Below, piece by piece: positions 32,681-43,254 of a DNA stretch of 64,000 nucleotides. The position numbers and the translations under genes were made by a program. This DNA comes from Fulvivirga ligni (GTDB lineage Bacteria > Bacteroidota > Bacteroidia > Cytophagales > Cyclobacteriaceae): assembly GCF_021389935.1 (NCBI RefSeq), contig NZ_CP089979.1, forward strand, positions 4,197,001-4,261,000. Reading direction: 5' to 3'. The notes below the pieces were generated by a model that searched no databases, had not been told where the DNA came from, and saw only the letters and a list, made by a program, of their open reading frames with translations. Each line of letters starts with the position of its first letter. The stretch's first letter is position 1.

Positions 32681-35044
32681 ATGAAAAAGCTACGATTTAT
32701 TTTTTTACTATCATTTTGCACAATATTAAATAATATCTACTCTCAAGACTTAAATAAAAATGAGAAAATTGATATTTATGAAGATGACACTCAGCCGATT
32801 GAAAAAAGGCTAGATGATCTTGTTAAGAGATTAACGTTAGAAGAGAAGGCGCATCTTGTGGTAGGCATGGGGATGAACATACCAGGAATGTCTACCGCCG
32901 AGATCCCAGACAAAGTACCAGGAGCAGCTGGCAGCACCTATCCTATTCCCCGTTTAGGTATACCCTCAATTATACTTGCAGATGGCCCGGCCGGTCTACG
33001 TATCGAGCCGATTAGAGATTCGACTTCGTCAAAAACCTATTACTGTACAGCATTTCCCATTGCCACAGTGCTGGCTTCTAGCTGGGATGTTGACCTGGCA
33101 AAGAAGGTAGGTGTAGCCATGGGCCAAGAGGTAAGGGATTACGGAGCAGATATATTACTGGCACCTGCCATTAACATTCATAGAAATCCTTTGGCAGGTA
33201 GAAATTTTGAATACTTCTCAGAAGATCCGTATCTCAGTGGCCATATGAGTGCCGCTGTGGTTAATGGAATTGAGTCAAACGGTGTGGGCACATCATTAAA
33301 GCACTTTGTGGCTAACAATCAGGAAACTAACCGAATGATGGTAAACTCCATAGTCAGCGAACGTGCTTTGCGCGAAATATATCTGAAAGGGTTCGAAATC
33401 GTGGTTAAAGAAGCTCAGCCTTGGACCATAATGAGCTCTTATAACAAACTTAACGGACCTTACACCTCACAAAATTATGAACTGCTTACCACCATCCTTA
33501 GGGATGAATGGGGTTTTGAAGGCCTGGTCATGACCGATTGGTTCGCCGGTGATAATCCCGTAGAACAAATGAAGGCTGGCAACGACCTGATTATGCCGGG
33601 TATTCCCGAACAGACTCAGGCCATACTCAACGCTGTAAAAAATGGACAGTTAGAAGAAAAAGTGTTAGACACTAATGCAAGAAGAATTCTCAAGATAGTT
33701 CTGCAATCAAACGCATTTCATAATTATCAATATTCAGATGCACCAGATTTAAAAGCTCATGCCCAGATAGCCCGTGCAGCTGCGGCTGATGGCATCATTC
33801 TCTTAAAGAATGAAGATGTATTACCTCTAAAAGACACTAAAACTAAAATAGCAGCTTATGGTAATGGCTCATATGATTTCATAGCCGGCGGTACCGGCAG
33901 TGGAGATGTAAACGAAGCTTACACGGTATCTTTAGTACAAGGACTTAATAATGCTGATTATCAGGTAAATAATGCTCTACAGAAGAATTACACTGCATAT
34001 ATAGAAGCTGAGAAAGCCAAGCAACCAAAGAAAAAATTCTTCTTTGAATTATTACCGCCAATAACAGAAATGGCACTTAATACATCACAAGTGAAGCAGG
34101 AAGCTGGAGCTTCAAATGTAGCCTTCATCACTATAAAAAGAAACTCCGGAGAATTTCAAGACAGAAAAACAGAAGGTGATTTTGAACTTACTCAAGAAGA
34201 GTTACAAATGATTAAGACGGTTTCAAAAACGTATCACGATGCTGGAAAAAAAGTAGTGATGATATTGAATATTGGCAACGTGATAGAGACCGCCAACTGG
34301 AAAGATGATGTAGATGCAATAGTATTAGCCTGGCAAGGTGGCCAGGAAGCTGGCAATGCCGTGGCTGATGTGATTACAGGTAAAGTTACTCCTTCAGGTA
34401 AGTTGGCTACCACTTTCCCAATAAGCTATAAAGACACACCATCCGCTGATAACTTTCCAGGTGAAGCATTACCTGGAGCGAAGGAAGTATTCATGGGACC
34501 TATTTCTAAAGGAAAAGATTCTGAAGTGTTCTACAAAGAAGGCATTTATGTTGGGTATCGATACTTCAATACTTTCGACAAAAAAGTATCTTACCCCTTT
34601 GGATTTGGCCTCTCCTATACCAACTTTTCATACAGTGATTTAAAGCTCAGCACTAAAAATTTCAAAGATGAAGCCACTGCCACTATCACCATTACTAACA
34701 ATGGAAAATATGCCGGTAAAGAAGTGGTTCAGTTATACATATCTGCTCCACAAAATGGTTTGGATAAACCTGAAATAGAACTAAGAAAATTTGCAAAAAC
34801 TAAACTACTGAAGCCGGGTGAAAGTGAAGAATTAAAATTTATAATTAAACAAGATGACCTCAGTTCATTCAGCACTGAGCAATCTGCATGGGTAGCAGAA
34901 GCAGGAGATTACACCATCAAAATTGGGGCTTCCAGTGATGATATTAAAGCATCAAAAAAGGTTAACTTAAGTAAAGATATCACCATTAAGCGCGTTAATC
35001 GCCTATTAAAACCTAATAAACCCATCATCGACATGAAGCATTAA
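32681..35044 (+). CDS. Secreted glycoside hydrolase family 3 (beta-glucosidase type)
   Basis: 787 aa with a signal peptide ([12 protein letters not shown]). The N-terminal TIM-barrel domain has the GH3 landmarks [42 protein letters not shown] and the nucleophile Asp286 in [11 protein letters not shown]. The second alpha/beta domain (about 365-585) begins [13 protein letters not shown]. The C-terminal Fn3-like domain contains [17 protein letters not shown]. It is expected to release glucose or xylose from the non-reducing ends of beta-glycosides in the periplasm, feeding the adjacent transporter. Divergent from the regulator. Confidence 0.94.
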   Translation: MKKLRFIFLLSFCTILNNIYSQDLNKNEKIDIYEDDTQPIEKRLDDLVKRLTLEEKAHLVVGMGMNIPGMSTAEIPDKVPGAAGSTYPIPRLGIPSIILADGPAGLRIEPIRDSTSSKTYYCTAFPIATVLASSWDVDLAKKVGVAMGQEVRDYGADILLAPAINIHRNPLAGRNFEYFSEDPYLSGHMSAAVVNGIESNGVGTSLKHFVANNQETNRMMVNSIVSERALREIYLKGFEIVVKEAQPWTIMSSYNKLNGPYTSQNYELLTTILRDEWGFEGLVMTDWFAGDNPVEQMKAGNDLIMPGIPEQTQAILNAVKNGQLEEKVLDTNARRILKIVLQSNAFHNYQYSDAPDLKAHAQIARAAAADGIILLKNEDVLPLKDTKTKIAAYGNGSYDFIAGGTGSGDVNEAYTVSLVQGLNNADYQVNNALQKNYTAYIEAEKAKQPKKKFFFELLPPITEMALNTSQVKQEAGASNVAFITIKRNSGEFQDRKTEGDFELTQEELQMIKTVSKTYHDAGKKVVMILNIGNVIETANWKDDVDAIVLAWQGGQEAGNAVADVITGKVTPSGKLATTFPISYKDTPSADNFPGEALPGAKEVFMGPISKGKDSEVFYKEGIYVGYRYFNTFDKKVSYPFGFGLSYTNFSYSDLKLSTKNFKDEATATITITNNGKYAGKEVVQLYISAPQNGLDKPEIELRKFAKTKLLKPGESEELKFIIKQDDLSSFSTEQSAWVAEAGDYTIKIGASSDDIKASKKVNLSKDITIKRVNRLLKPNKPIIDMKH

Positions 35045-35054
35045 ACCTCCATAC

Positions 35055-35097
35055 AATACACCAATTGAGAGATCAAAACACTTTCAATTGGTGTATT
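35055..35097 (+). terminator. Terminator-like hairpin after GH3 gene
   Basis: Arms AATACACCAATTGA (35055-35068) and TCAATTGGTGTATT (35084-35097) pair perfectly over 14 bases, 11 bases past the stop. There is no strong T-tract after it. Confidence 0.7.
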
Positions 35098-35194
35098 TAA
35101 ATAATGTATTATTTCACAATTGATCACATAATAAACCTACCTACCACATCTCGGAAAACTTCCCTGCCGCCTTTACTATTCTTATAAAAACTGG

Positions 35195-35202
35195 TATCTT
35201 CG
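35195..35202 (+). promoter_or_regulatory. Candidate -7 box upstream of the SulP gene
   Basis: TATCTTCG, one mismatch from TAnnTTTG, followed by CACCC, a common start context in this phylum. It would give a leader of about 150 bases before the SulP start at 35361. The leader contains a 22-codon ORF (35227-35295) and a small hairpin GCAGCTC/GAGCTGC (35311-35325). The rest of the 316-base gap shows nothing else. Confidence 0.45.
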
Positions 35203-35360
35203 CACCCTTAAATCCAGATGTTTTATGATCATTGTATTCCTCAACTGCTACTACACACTTGCACTGACTCAAAAACATCCTTTTACTAAATAACCAATAA
35301 GCAGCTCTGAGCTGCATCATTTATAATATCCTGTATTAGTTTTTTGTATTTTAAGAGTAA

Positions 35361-36893
35361 ATGAAAAAGTATCTCAATCTTTTTGACTTATCACAACGTG
35401 TAGATTACAAAACCGAAGTACTATCTGGTCTGACGGTGGCCATCGCTTTAATTCCTGAGGCAGTAGCATTTGCCATCATGGCTGAGCTTTCACCTCTAAC
35501 GGGTTTATATGCAGCCTTCGTTATGGGGCTTATTACCTCAATCTTTGGAGGTAGACCAGGACAAATATCCGGAGCCACTGGAGCAGTAGCAGTTGTAATC
35601 GCCTCATTATCCATCAGTCATGGTGTAGAGTATATTTTTGCTACAGTAGTTTTAGCAGGGATCATTCAAATAGCAGCCGGCTTTTTAAGGCTTGGAAAGC
35701 TGATAAGACTTGTGCCACAGCCCGTGGTTTATGGTTTTGTTAATGGTTTGGCTATTATCATCTTCACAGCACAGCTAGATCAATTTAAGGATGATCAAAA
35801 GAATTGGCTCACAGGGGAAAGCCTTTACATTATGCTTGCTCTGGTATTAGTTACCATGCTCATTATCTGGGGTTTACCAAAGATTACTAAAGCGGTTCCA
35901 GCATCTTTAGCTTCTATTTTCGCTGTGTTTGGAATTGTAATGGCGTTAGGCATAGATACTAAAACGGTAGGTGATATTGCATCTATAGAAGGTGGTTTCC
36001 CTCCTTTCCACATTCCTAGCCTTCCTTTTAATTTCGAAACCTTAACCATCATATTTCCCTATGCACTCATTGTAGCTGGCGTGGGCTTAATTGAAAGTTT
36101 GCTTACCCTCAACATCATTGATGAAATAACGGAGACTCGTGGAAGAGGTAATAAAGAAGCTGTCGCGCAAGGTATGGCCAATGTTCTTTCTGGTTTCTTC
36201 TCTGGAATGGGAGGTTGTGCTATGCTTGGGCAAAGTTTAATCAATATATCTAACGGTGCAAGAGCAAGACTATCTGGAATTGTAGCCGCTGTTCTTCTAT
36301 TAATTTTCATCATGTTCGGCGCTAATTTGGTGGGTATGCTCCCTATGGCAGCGCTTACCGGACTTATGATTATGGTGGCCATTGGTACTTTTGAGTGGGC
36401 CAGCCTAAGAACTTTCAACAAAATGCCAAAGTCGGACATCTTTATTATGGTAATGGTTACTCTTGTTACTATATTCCTTCACAACCTGGCATTGGCAGTA
36501 GTAATTGGTGTAATTATTTCAGCATTAGTATTTGCCTGGGATAACGCTAAAAGAATCAGAGCCAGAAAAAGAGTTGATGAAAATGGCATAAAGCACTACG
36601 AAATATATGGCCCTCTTTTCTTTGGATCAGTCACCACTTTCAATGAAAAGTTTGATGTAGCCAATGATCCTAACGAAGTAATTATAGATTTTGCCGAAAG
36701 CCGTGTGGTTGATATGTCAGCCATAGAAGCCTTAAATAAGCTAACAGAGCGATATCAAAAGGCTGGAAAGAAAGTACACCTACAGCATTTAAGTTCAGAC
36801 TGCCTGACCCTGCTTAAGAACGCAGATCAACTGATAGATGTAAATTTATTAGAAGATCCAAGCTATCATTTAGCCTCTGACAGGCTTGGTTGA
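35361..36893 (+). CDS. SulP-family anion transporter with STAS domain
   Basis: 510 aa. The sulfate-transporter core has about 12-14 membrane segments, starting VLSGLTVAIALIPEAVAFAI, with GLYAAFVMGLITSIFGGRPG and the family's GMGGCAMLGQSLIN. A C-terminal STAS domain follows (about 415-500, VIIDFAESRVVDMSAIEAL). SulP proteins move sulfate, bicarbonate or other anions, often with Na+ or H+. No carbonic anhydrase gene is adjacent, so the substrate is open. It is transcribed alone, with its own terminator. Confidence 0.92.
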   Translation: MKKYLNLFDLSQRVDYKTEVLSGLTVAIALIPEAVAFAIMAELSPLTGLYAAFVMGLITSIFGGRPGQISGATGAVAVVIASLSISHGVEYIFATVVLAGIIQIAAGFLRLGKLIRLVPQPVVYGFVNGLAIIIFTAQLDQFKDDQKNWLTGESLYIMLALVLVTMLIIWGLPKITKAVPASLASIFAVFGIVMALGIDTKTVGDIASIEGGFPPFHIPSLPFNFETLTIIFPYALIVAGVGLIESLLTLNIIDEITETRGRGNKEAVAQGMANVLSGFFSGMGGCAMLGQSLINISNGARARLSGIVAAVLLLIFIMFGANLVGMLPMAALTGLMIMVAIGTFEWASLRTFNKMPKSDIFIMVMVTLVTIFLHNLALAVVIGVIISALVFAWDNAKRIRARKRVDENGIKHYEIYGPLFFGSVTTFNEKFDVANDPNEVIIDFAESRVVDMSAIEALNKLTERYQKAGKKVHLQHLSSDCLTLLKNADQLIDVNLLEDPSYHLASDRLG

Positions 36894-36916
36894 TACTTTT
36901 TAATGAAATTATATAA

Positions 36917-36958
36917 CAACAATAAGTCTTGTTTCGTAAGACTTATTGTTGTTTTTTT
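36917..36958 (+). terminator. Intrinsic terminator after SulP gene
   Basis: A perfect 14-base stem CAACAATAAGTCTT (36917-36930) / AAGACTTATTGTTG (36938-36951), loop GTTTCGT, followed by seven T (36952-36958). Confidence 0.93.
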
Positions 36959-36985
36959 GATTTCATTTTTAAATATCAACTATCT

Positions 36986-38545
36986 ATGTTAACTCACTCA
37001 ACTTTTTTTAAATGGGCTGGCAAAACGGCAGTTTTAGCCTTTACCCTTTTCGCCCTGCAGTCATGCGGTGATGATGATGGAACGCAAGATCCACCACCAG
37101 ACACAACTGATCCATCTGTAACCATTAAAGATATCAGCGCAGGCCAAACAGTCTGGAATACAATCTCACTTACAGTAGAAGCAACTGACGATGATGAAAT
37201 TGCAGATGTAGAACTTTTCATCAACAATGAAAGTGTAGCCCAAAGTAACTCCGCGACTGTAGATTTTGATTGGAATACATTTGAAGAAGAAGATGGCTCA
37301 TTCACACTTAAAGCTGTGGCCACTGACGTTGCAGGAAACATAGCAACCCAAGAAATTTCTGTTGATGTACTCAACACATTAATATCTGCCTCTATTCCCG
37401 CTGATTTCTTTGAAGACAGTGAAACTGGCGTAATCTTTCTCTCCAATGCAGATGGATCATTAATCACCTCTATGGAGTTCGAAAATGGTGATAACATCAC
37501 GCTAAAGGCGAATGATTTTGATGGTGAGGAATTCTTTTTAAGTGAAGGCTATACTCCAGAGGGTTTACAGATATACACTTTTGCTAAAATAAAAAGAGGC
37601 AGTACTTGGACATTATCAAAGGATGTAGACAATGATGATGATGGAGTGATTATCGGAACACCATTTACTGCAAGCCTCGAGCTAACTGGAGCCTCGCTGG
37701 AGAATGGTGAATATTACAACTTATATTCACATGGAGAGGACCTTTATGAAATTGATGAAAATCAAACATTGGAAATCGGCTTAGTAGATGAAACAAGTCC
37801 TCTGTATATCGTAAAATATTCAGCCCAAGGAGAAAAATTGAAATATCATTATTTAAATGAAATTATAGCAGGTGAGAATAGTCTAGATCTTAGCTTAGTA
37901 AATAATGACTTCTCTTCTGTTAGTTTCAATATTACCGAAGACATTGAGTCTTTTCAATATGACATTGAAGGCTTTCCTTCAGATGACACATATGATGTTG
38001 GCTTTGAGGTCGATCGCTACGAAGGCAACTCTGAGCCTGAAACAGTAACATTATACTATCCAAACGATGCTTTTGCCAGCTATTTTACCGACATATATTA
38101 TACAACAGAAGATTATGAATATGAACAATTCGGCTATGGCATAGAAGGGATAGCCATCAGAGGTATTACGGCTTCTATAGAATTGCAAACTGGCGAAGAA
38201 AGCTTTAATTATACATCATCTGGAAGTTACGACTTTTTATTAATCTACACCGCCAGCGATAACATGTACAACTACTTCATACTTCCGGCCGGAACTAGTC
38301 AAGAAACTCCTCTTTTATCACTTCCTGCATCACTCTCAGACTACGACCCAAGTATAAATATCATTGGTTATGCATTCTACGATCATTTCAGCACTGAAGG
38401 CTACAATGAGTTCATAGATGAGTTAAAGAGTTCAGAATACGGTATTGGAAGCGTATTTGGGCAAGGAAACAGCCATGCATATTTAGAATTTCAAGTGGAG
38501 TCTTCTGGAGACAGAAAAGCCAGCATTCCAGATTTCTTCAAATAA
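36986..38545 (+). CDS. Surface lipoprotein with Ig-like domain, unknown function
   Basis: 519 aa from the ATG at 36986. A longer in-frame start at 36929 lies inside the preceding terminator and is rejected. A lipoprotein signal ends in LFALQSC followed by GDDDG and a Pro/Thr linker. Residues about 45-125 form a bacterial Ig-like domain (VWNTISLTVEATDDDEIADVE ... FTLKAVATDVAGNIATQEI). The rest is beta-rich with no enzyme motif seen. Its whole length after the linker parallels the next gene, which lacks a signal. Probably on the cell surface; function unknown. Confidence 0.78.
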   Translation: MLTHSTFFKWAGKTAVLAFTLFALQSCGDDDGTQDPPPDTTDPSVTIKDISAGQTVWNTISLTVEATDDDEIADVELFINNESVAQSNSATVDFDWNTFEEEDGSFTLKAVATDVAGNIATQEISVDVLNTLISASIPADFFEDSETGVIFLSNADGSLITSMEFENGDNITLKANDFDGEEFFLSEGYTPEGLQIYTFAKIKRGSTWTLSKDVDNDDDGVIIGTPFTASLELTGASLENGEYYNLYSHGEDLYEIDENQTLEIGLVDETSPLYIVKYSAQGEKLKYHYLNEIIAGENSLDLSLVNNDFSSVSFNITEDIESFQYDIEGFPSDDTYDVGFEVDRYEGNSEPETVTLYYPNDAFASYFTDIYYTTEDYEYEQFGYGIEGIAIRGITASIELQTGEESFNYTSSGSYDFLLIYTASDNMYNYFILPAGTSQETPLLSLPASLSDYDPSINIIGYAFYDHFSTEGYNEFIDELKSSEYGIGSVFGQGNSHAYLEFQVESSGDRKASIPDFFK

Positions 38546-38570
38546 GGACACAACAATAAATTATATTTTT

Positions 38571-38600
38571 AGGCCACTCTCTCCGGGAGTGGCCTTTTTT
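38571..38600 (+). terminator. Intrinsic terminator
   Basis: Arms AGGCCACTC (38571-38579) and GAGTGGCCT (38587-38595) with a seven-base loop, followed by T-residues. Confidence 0.9.
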
Positions 38601-38707
38601 ATTGTAAACTTCTCATTTTAAACTCAAGAAAAATTTTCTGATATTTCTAATTTCTCACTAGGGGATATGAAAGGGCTAGTTGTTAGACATATACAACCCA
38701 TTTTAAA

Positions 38708-38723
38708 CCTAGCCGCTAGGAGG
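38708..38723 (+). promoter_or_regulatory. Strong Shine-Dalgarno within a small hairpin
   Basis: AGGAGG at 38718-38723 lies eight bases before the ATG at 38732, unusual in this phylum. CCTAG (38708-38712) can pair with CTAGG (38716-38720), the first part of the Shine-Dalgarno, so ribosome access could be controlled. A longer-range pairing GGGCTAG/CTAGCC with upstream bases near 38669 could compete. Confidence 0.45.
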
Positions 38724-38731
38724 ACCAACAG

Positions 38732-40177
38732 ATGCATATCAGACAATTCTTACAATCAGTGGGATTAAGACCAAGCTTTCTTACTGAATATACCGAAGAG
38801 GATAATTTGAAACACACAACTTCACGGATTCACATCCACAACATTGATAACGGCATGTCTCTATGGAATGTCGTTAGTATCAGAGCCGAAGTTTCACATG
38901 ATGCAGAACTGAATTGCATCGAATTATATATTGACGATCAACTGCTCAGCCAGAATAACGGACACGAAATTTCAAGTCTTTGGAACACTAACAAAAATAC
39001 GGATGGCGAGCACTCCATAAGAGTTAAGGCCACAGATTTCTTAGGCAATACATTTGAAAAAAGAATTAATGTATATGTTAAGAATATACTTGTTTCAATA
39101 TCTAGTCCGTCCAATTTGCTTAGTGAAAATACAAGTGGCTATGTCTTTCTTTCAGATAAGTATGGTAAGGTCATTTGCACCCGTCAACTTAAAAACAAAG
39201 AAAGATTTGAGCTTAGGCAAACTGGCTACGAATCAGACAGCTTCTTCCTTACCGAAGCCTATATCAACCAACATCATGGTCTACGATTAAGGACCTTCGC
39301 CAATCTAGAGCGTGGAAGCCAATGGACTTTAAGCCAGATGTATATTGAACAAAAACCTCATGGCTCTAAAAAAATCAACTTTAAATCAATTGATGAGAAA
39401 AGCACCTATTACGCTACTAACTATGGGGGTTTAAAGCCCATTGATTCAGAGGAACATAACTTGTTATTTAATAATCATGATGACCAACTTTATGTAACGA
39501 GAAGAAACAATGATGGCATTTGCTTTAATTTATTTAATGATCTAAAAGAAAATGCCACCATTGACTTAAATCAGGTAGCTAATCCTGCTAATTTCATTGA
39601 CATCACCTTCAATAATTCTAAAAAAGCCATGGCCTATATTGTTGGGTTCAATGGAGACTCAACTGATAATGGCGTCATAGTCTCACAAAAAGATACCGGT
39701 GGGAGAACACGAGTGACCTTCCCCTACCCTGGCGATATTTTCGAAAATTACCTTATTGTTTCCAGTGACTATGGTATGGATTATTGCTACACTCAAAAGA
39801 AATATGGCATCAAAAACGGCAATCACGTTGGTCTTGAGGTGAATTCTCAAGCTCAGATAATGGACGGGAAACTAACCTATCAGGCAGATGGAAACTTCAC
39901 CTTTATGCAGGTTTCACTGGCCTCGAATAACTTTTATGAAGATGTGAGCTGGCATTATATTTTACCCAAAGCCAATGATATGGAGATCCCACTTCTTGAA
40001 TTACCCGATGCTTTATCCTATTTCAAAGCTCCAGAATCTATTTCTTCCAGGAAATATTTCAGCATAGAAACCATAAGCACCTACAACGATCTAAAAGCTT
40101 TTATTGGTAAATCAAAAAAGGGCTTTCATGAAGTTTTAAATACTATAGGCATGGGATATGAAAAGCTAGAGTACTAA
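38732..40177 (+). CDS. Paralogue of the preceding lipoprotein without export signal
   Basis: 481 aa. It aligns with the preceding protein: Ig-like segment SLWNVVSIRAEVSHDAELNC, WNTNKNTDGEHSIRVKATDF, the motif SGYVFLSDKYGKVICT matching TGVIFLSNADGSLITS, and RGSQWTLSQ matching RGSTWTLSK. It has no signal peptide or lipobox, and an in-frame TAG just upstream of the Shine-Dalgarno excludes a longer N-terminus. It is more basic and His/Lys-richer than its sister and may stay in the cytoplasm or be a decayed duplicate kept in frame. The upstream terminator separates it from its sister, so it needs its own promoter. Function unknown. Confidence 0.75.
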   Translation: MHIRQFLQSVGLRPSFLTEYTEEDNLKHTTSRIHIHNIDNGMSLWNVVSIRAEVSHDAELNCIELYIDDQLLSQNNGHEISSLWNTNKNTDGEHSIRVKATDFLGNTFEKRINVYVKNILVSISSPSNLLSENTSGYVFLSDKYGKVICTRQLKNKERFELRQTGYESDSFFLTEAYINQHHGLRLRTFANLERGSQWTLSQMYIEQKPHGSKKINFKSIDEKSTYYATNYGGLKPIDSEEHNLLFNNHDDQLYVTRRNNDGICFNLFNDLKENATIDLNQVANPANFIDITFNNSKKAMAYIVGFNGDSTDNGVIVSQKDTGGRTRVTFPYPGDIFENYLIVSSDYGMDYCYTQKKYGIKNGNHVGLEVNSQAQIMDGKLTYQADGNFTFMQVSLASNNFYEDVSWHYILPKANDMEIPLLELPDALSYFKAPESISSRKYFSIETISTYNDLKAFIGKSKKGFHEVLNTIGMGYEKLEY

Positions 40178-40405
40178 AATCCGTAATAATCTATTCCTTA
40201 GAACGGGGCTACTGTTGTCATCAATTTCGACATCATTAGCCCTTTCTTTTTACCATGAATATAAGAATAGTAATTCCTTCGAAGAATATTAGATAAATAA
40301 TAAACAATTAACAACATCTTCTAAACCATAATCATACGGCTGTGTTATTTACATCGATAGAAAATACCAATTTCTAGGTAAGGTGATGTAAAGAAATAGG
40401 CCAAT

Positions 40406-41413
40406 ATGAAAACCAACGATCTAAAAATATACCCTAATACGCTGGCAGCAATAGGAAACACTCCATTAATCCAGCTGATGAATATATGTCCAGAATATCC
40501 TATTAATGTATATGGTAAAATGGAAGCCTTCAATCCAGGTGGCAGCATTAAGGATCGTACCGCCAACAATATTTTATTAGACGCCATTAATCAAGGTAAA
40601 ATAACCAGAGAAACTACTGTAGTTGAATCTAGCTCTGGCAATATGGCTATTGGCTTAGCGCAAGCTTGCCTGGTCTATGGACTTAAGCTTACCGTAGTGG
40701 TTGATCCCCTGGTGAACAAACACACTTTAAAGATTTTGAGAGCTTATGGAGTCACCATTGATCAGGTGACAGAAGAACAGAACGGCAGCTATTTAAACGC
40801 CAGACTCCATCGTGTAGAACAACTTTTGAAGTCTGTACCAAAAAGCTTCTGGCCAAATCAATATGCAAACAAAGCTAATCCTGAAGCGCATGTTAACACC
40901 ATGAATGAAATAGCCACGGCACTAAATGGTGAGGTAGATTATCTATTCGCCGCTACCAGCACCTGTGGCACACTTATGGGATGTGCTCATTACATTGAGC
41001 AGCATCAACTTAAAACTAAAATCATAGCAGTAGATGCTGAAGGCAGCCTGATCTTCAGTCAGCAGTCTAGCAAACGTTTAATCCCTGGCCACGGAGCAGG
41101 CCGTCCATCACAATTACTAGAGAGAAATAAAGTAGATGACGTGGTACATATCACTGATTACCAATGTGTTATGGGCTGCCATCAGCTATTAAATAGAGAA
41201 GCAATTCTTGCTGGCGGATCATCAGGGGCAGTGGTATCGGCATTACAACGCATAGCACCAAGCATTCCCGCGGGAAGTAATTGCGCTGTAATCTTATGTG
41301 ATAGAGGCGAAAGGTATCTGGATACCATTTACAACCCAGACTGGGTAAGTCAACATTTTAAAGACACAACAGCAATCTTTAACCAGACAACATTAGAGCA
41401 TCAATGGGCGTAG
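40406..41413 (+). CDS. sbnA: SbnA-like PLP-dependent synthase (cysteine-synthase fold)
   Basis: 335 aa. Fold-II PLP enzyme with Lys49 in NPGGSIKDR (Schiff base), the phosphate or substrate loop SSSGNMAIGLA, and the PLP-phosphate loop ATSTCGTLMG. The C-terminal AGGSSGAVVSAL and ILCDRGERYLDT fit the SbnA-type branch. Family knowledge: SbnA joins O-phosphoserine and glutamate to give N-(1-amino-1-carboxy-2-ethyl)-glutamate, the precursor of 2,3-diaminopropionate. The next gene starts inside its last codons (10-base overlap), so expression is coupled. A house-keeping cysteine synthase role is unlikely given the operon. Confidence 0.8.
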   Translation: MKTNDLKIYPNTLAAIGNTPLIQLMNICPEYPINVYGKMEAFNPGGSIKDRTANNILLDAINQGKITRETTVVESSSGNMAIGLAQACLVYGLKLTVVVDPLVNKHTLKILRAYGVTIDQVTEEQNGSYLNARLHRVEQLLKSVPKSFWPNQYANKANPEAHVNTMNEIATALNGEVDYLFAATSTCGTLMGCAHYIEQHQLKTKIIAVDAEGSLIFSQQSSKRLIPGHGAGRPSQLLERNKVDDVVHITDYQCVMGCHQLLNREAILAGGSSGAVVSALQRIAPSIPAGSNCAVILCDRGERYLDTIYNPDWVSQHFKDTTAIFNQTTLEHQWA

Positions 41414-43254
41414 CAGAGAGTCAAACCAACAACATTACCGCGACTACAGAACCTCCTTCAAGTATCACTCGCATTGCAATAGTTGGCGGAGGCCCTAAAG
41501 GAATGTATGGGCTGGAGAGATTGGTAGCTGAGTTCACCGCACAACCACCTGAACAACCCATTGAAATTCACATTTTCAACAAAACCGAATTCTTTGGCTC
41601 AGGAGATGTATACCGGTCTGATCAGCCTCATTTCCTAAAAATGAATGTGCCTAACAATAAAATTGATATTTGGATAAGGCAGAATCCTCTTTGCCCTATC
41701 CAATATACTCCTACCTTCCCAGAATGGCTGAAGGATCAAAACGAAATAGATAATAACCTAAATGAGCATGATTATTCCGCCAGAGCTGTTGTAGGATTGT
41801 ATCTAGAAGCTGGTTTTAAATCCTTACTCGATCATTTACCCGGTCAGGTAACGGTTCATTTACATATTGGTACCGTAAAAGATTTAAAAAAGGCTAATGA
41901 AGGATATGTCATCAATTATTTAAATGGCGACAACATAGATACATGGAGTGATATAGCGTTTGATCACATACTTTTATCCACAGGGCATCCAAGCAGACAC
42001 CTAAGCGAGGAAGAGAAAAAATGGAAAGAAAGTGGATTTATTCCATTTATTTATCCAGTTGAACCTGTTCTTGATAGCGTATCACCTGGTTCGAAAGTTG
42101 GCCTAAAAGGCATGGGACTCACATTTGTTGATGCCGTTTTATCGCTCACTGAAGGCAGAGAAGGCAAATTTATAAGTCAGGAAGGAAATTTAGTTTACCA
42201 ACCTTCAGGTTTAGAACCTCAAAAGATTTATCCATTTAGTCGCACCAGCATACCCATGATAGCCCGTGGGCCTGAATTGCAAGAAGAGTATGATCTACAA
42301 TTCTTCACTGAAGACGCAGTAAATCATTTCGAAAGACCAGATTTTGAACTTGACCTGCTACCTTTAATCAAGCAGGAAATGGTTTTTATGTATTACGCTG
42401 TACTATTTGATCAACATCAGTTTAGCTTCTCTTTACCTAATAGTTTCAAAGACCTAGAAGATCAAATAGAAAATTTCCATCAGCAACAAAAACATATCTC
42501 AAGGTTTAATATTGATAAGTATCTCTATCCTGTATCTGAGCATGAGATTAATGATGGAGCTGAGATGCACAACTTCACTTTAAACTATATTAAAAAATCT
42601 AATAAAGAAGCTGCCAAAGGGACTAAAAAAAGCGCATGGGCTGCTGTATCACAGGTATGGAGCTTAATCACTCCTTTATTTATTGAAATATTCAAGTTTG
42701 GTGGTCTAAAGCCAGAATCTCACAAAAACTTCATCACTAACTATTCCGGTTTATTAAATCGAATTACTTACGGCCCTCCCGTGGAAAATATGTGCAAAAT
42801 CGTGGCCTTGGCAGAATGTGGCATTCTTGATTTTAGCATCGGACCGTGTTCCGAAATTAAAAATGATAGGCATAACGAAAATTTTGAAATCACATCGAAG
42901 ATAAATCATGCAGTAACTTCTGTTGATTATTTAATAGACGCCAGAATACCCAAGGTTTCAATAGAACAAGCGCAGGAAGGACTTTACTTCAATTTATTAC
43001 AAAGAGGTGAAATAAAGCTTTTTGAAAATAATTGTGAGCAGGAAGAAACTGTCTACAAACCTGGTTGTATGGCCATAGATCCTTTTGGGTATATCGTTAA
43101 TAATCAAGGGCATATAAATAACCAAATCGCAGCTACAGGCGCCCCTACCGAAGGTGTGACCTATGATAATGATGCATTATCTCCTCATAGAAACAACTTC
43201 GTCAGTATTTGGGCCAAAAACATTGTTAAAGAATTAAAATCTCATCAGAAATAA
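41404..43254 (+). CDS. FAD/NAD(P)-binding oxidoreductase-like protein
   Basis: 616 aa. The N-terminal dinucleotide motif is IAIVGGGPKGMYGLERL (about 24-40), followed by FGSGDVYRSDQPHFLKMNVPNN, typical of the PF13454-type FAD-NAD(P)-binding family that also includes N-hydroxylase relatives. A second nucleotide region (VGLKGMGLTFVDAVLSLTEG) lies at about 232-250. The C-terminal part contains GCMAIDPFGYIVNNQG and a final FAD-contact stretch ATGAPTEGVTYDND. The reaction is unknown; oxidation of the SbnA-type adduct (replacing SbnB) or N-hydroxylation of the product are two possibilities. It overlaps the gene before it and is immediately followed, with no gap, by the PLP enzyme. Confidence 0.75.
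   Translation: MGVAESQTNNITATTEPPSSITRIAIVGGGPKGMYGLERLVAEFTAQPPEQPIEIHIFNKTEFFGSGDVYRSDQPHFLKMNVPNNKIDIWIRQNPLCPIQYTPTFPEWLKDQNEIDNNLNEHDYSARAVVGLYLEAGFKSLLDHLPGQVTVHLHIGTVKDLKKANEGYVINYLNGDNIDTWSDIAFDHILLSTGHPSRHLSEEEKKWKESGFIPFIYPVEPVLDSVSPGSKVGLKGMGLTFVDAVLSLTEGREGKFISQEGNLVYQPSGLEPQKIYPFSRTSIPMIARGPELQEEYDLQFFTEDAVNHFERPDFELDLLPLIKQEMVFMYYAVLFDQHQFSFSLPNSFKDLEDQIENFHQQQKHISRFNIDKYLYPVSEHEINDGAEMHNFTLNYIKKSNKEAAKGTKKSAWAAVSQVWSLITPLFIEIFKFGGLKPESHKNFITNYSGLLNRITYGPPVENMCKIVALAECGILDFSIGPCSEIKNDRHNENFEITSKINHAVTSVDYLIDARIPKVSIEQAQEGLYFNLLQRGEIKLFENNCEQEETVYKPGCMAIDPFGYIVNNQGHINNQIAATGAPTEGVTYDNDALSPHRNNFVSIWAKNIVKELKSHQK

Noticed and set aside
36929-36985. Earlier start for the Ig-like lipoprotein
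   Set aside because: It lies inside the strong terminator of the SulP gene and would bury the lipoprotein signal 19 residues in.
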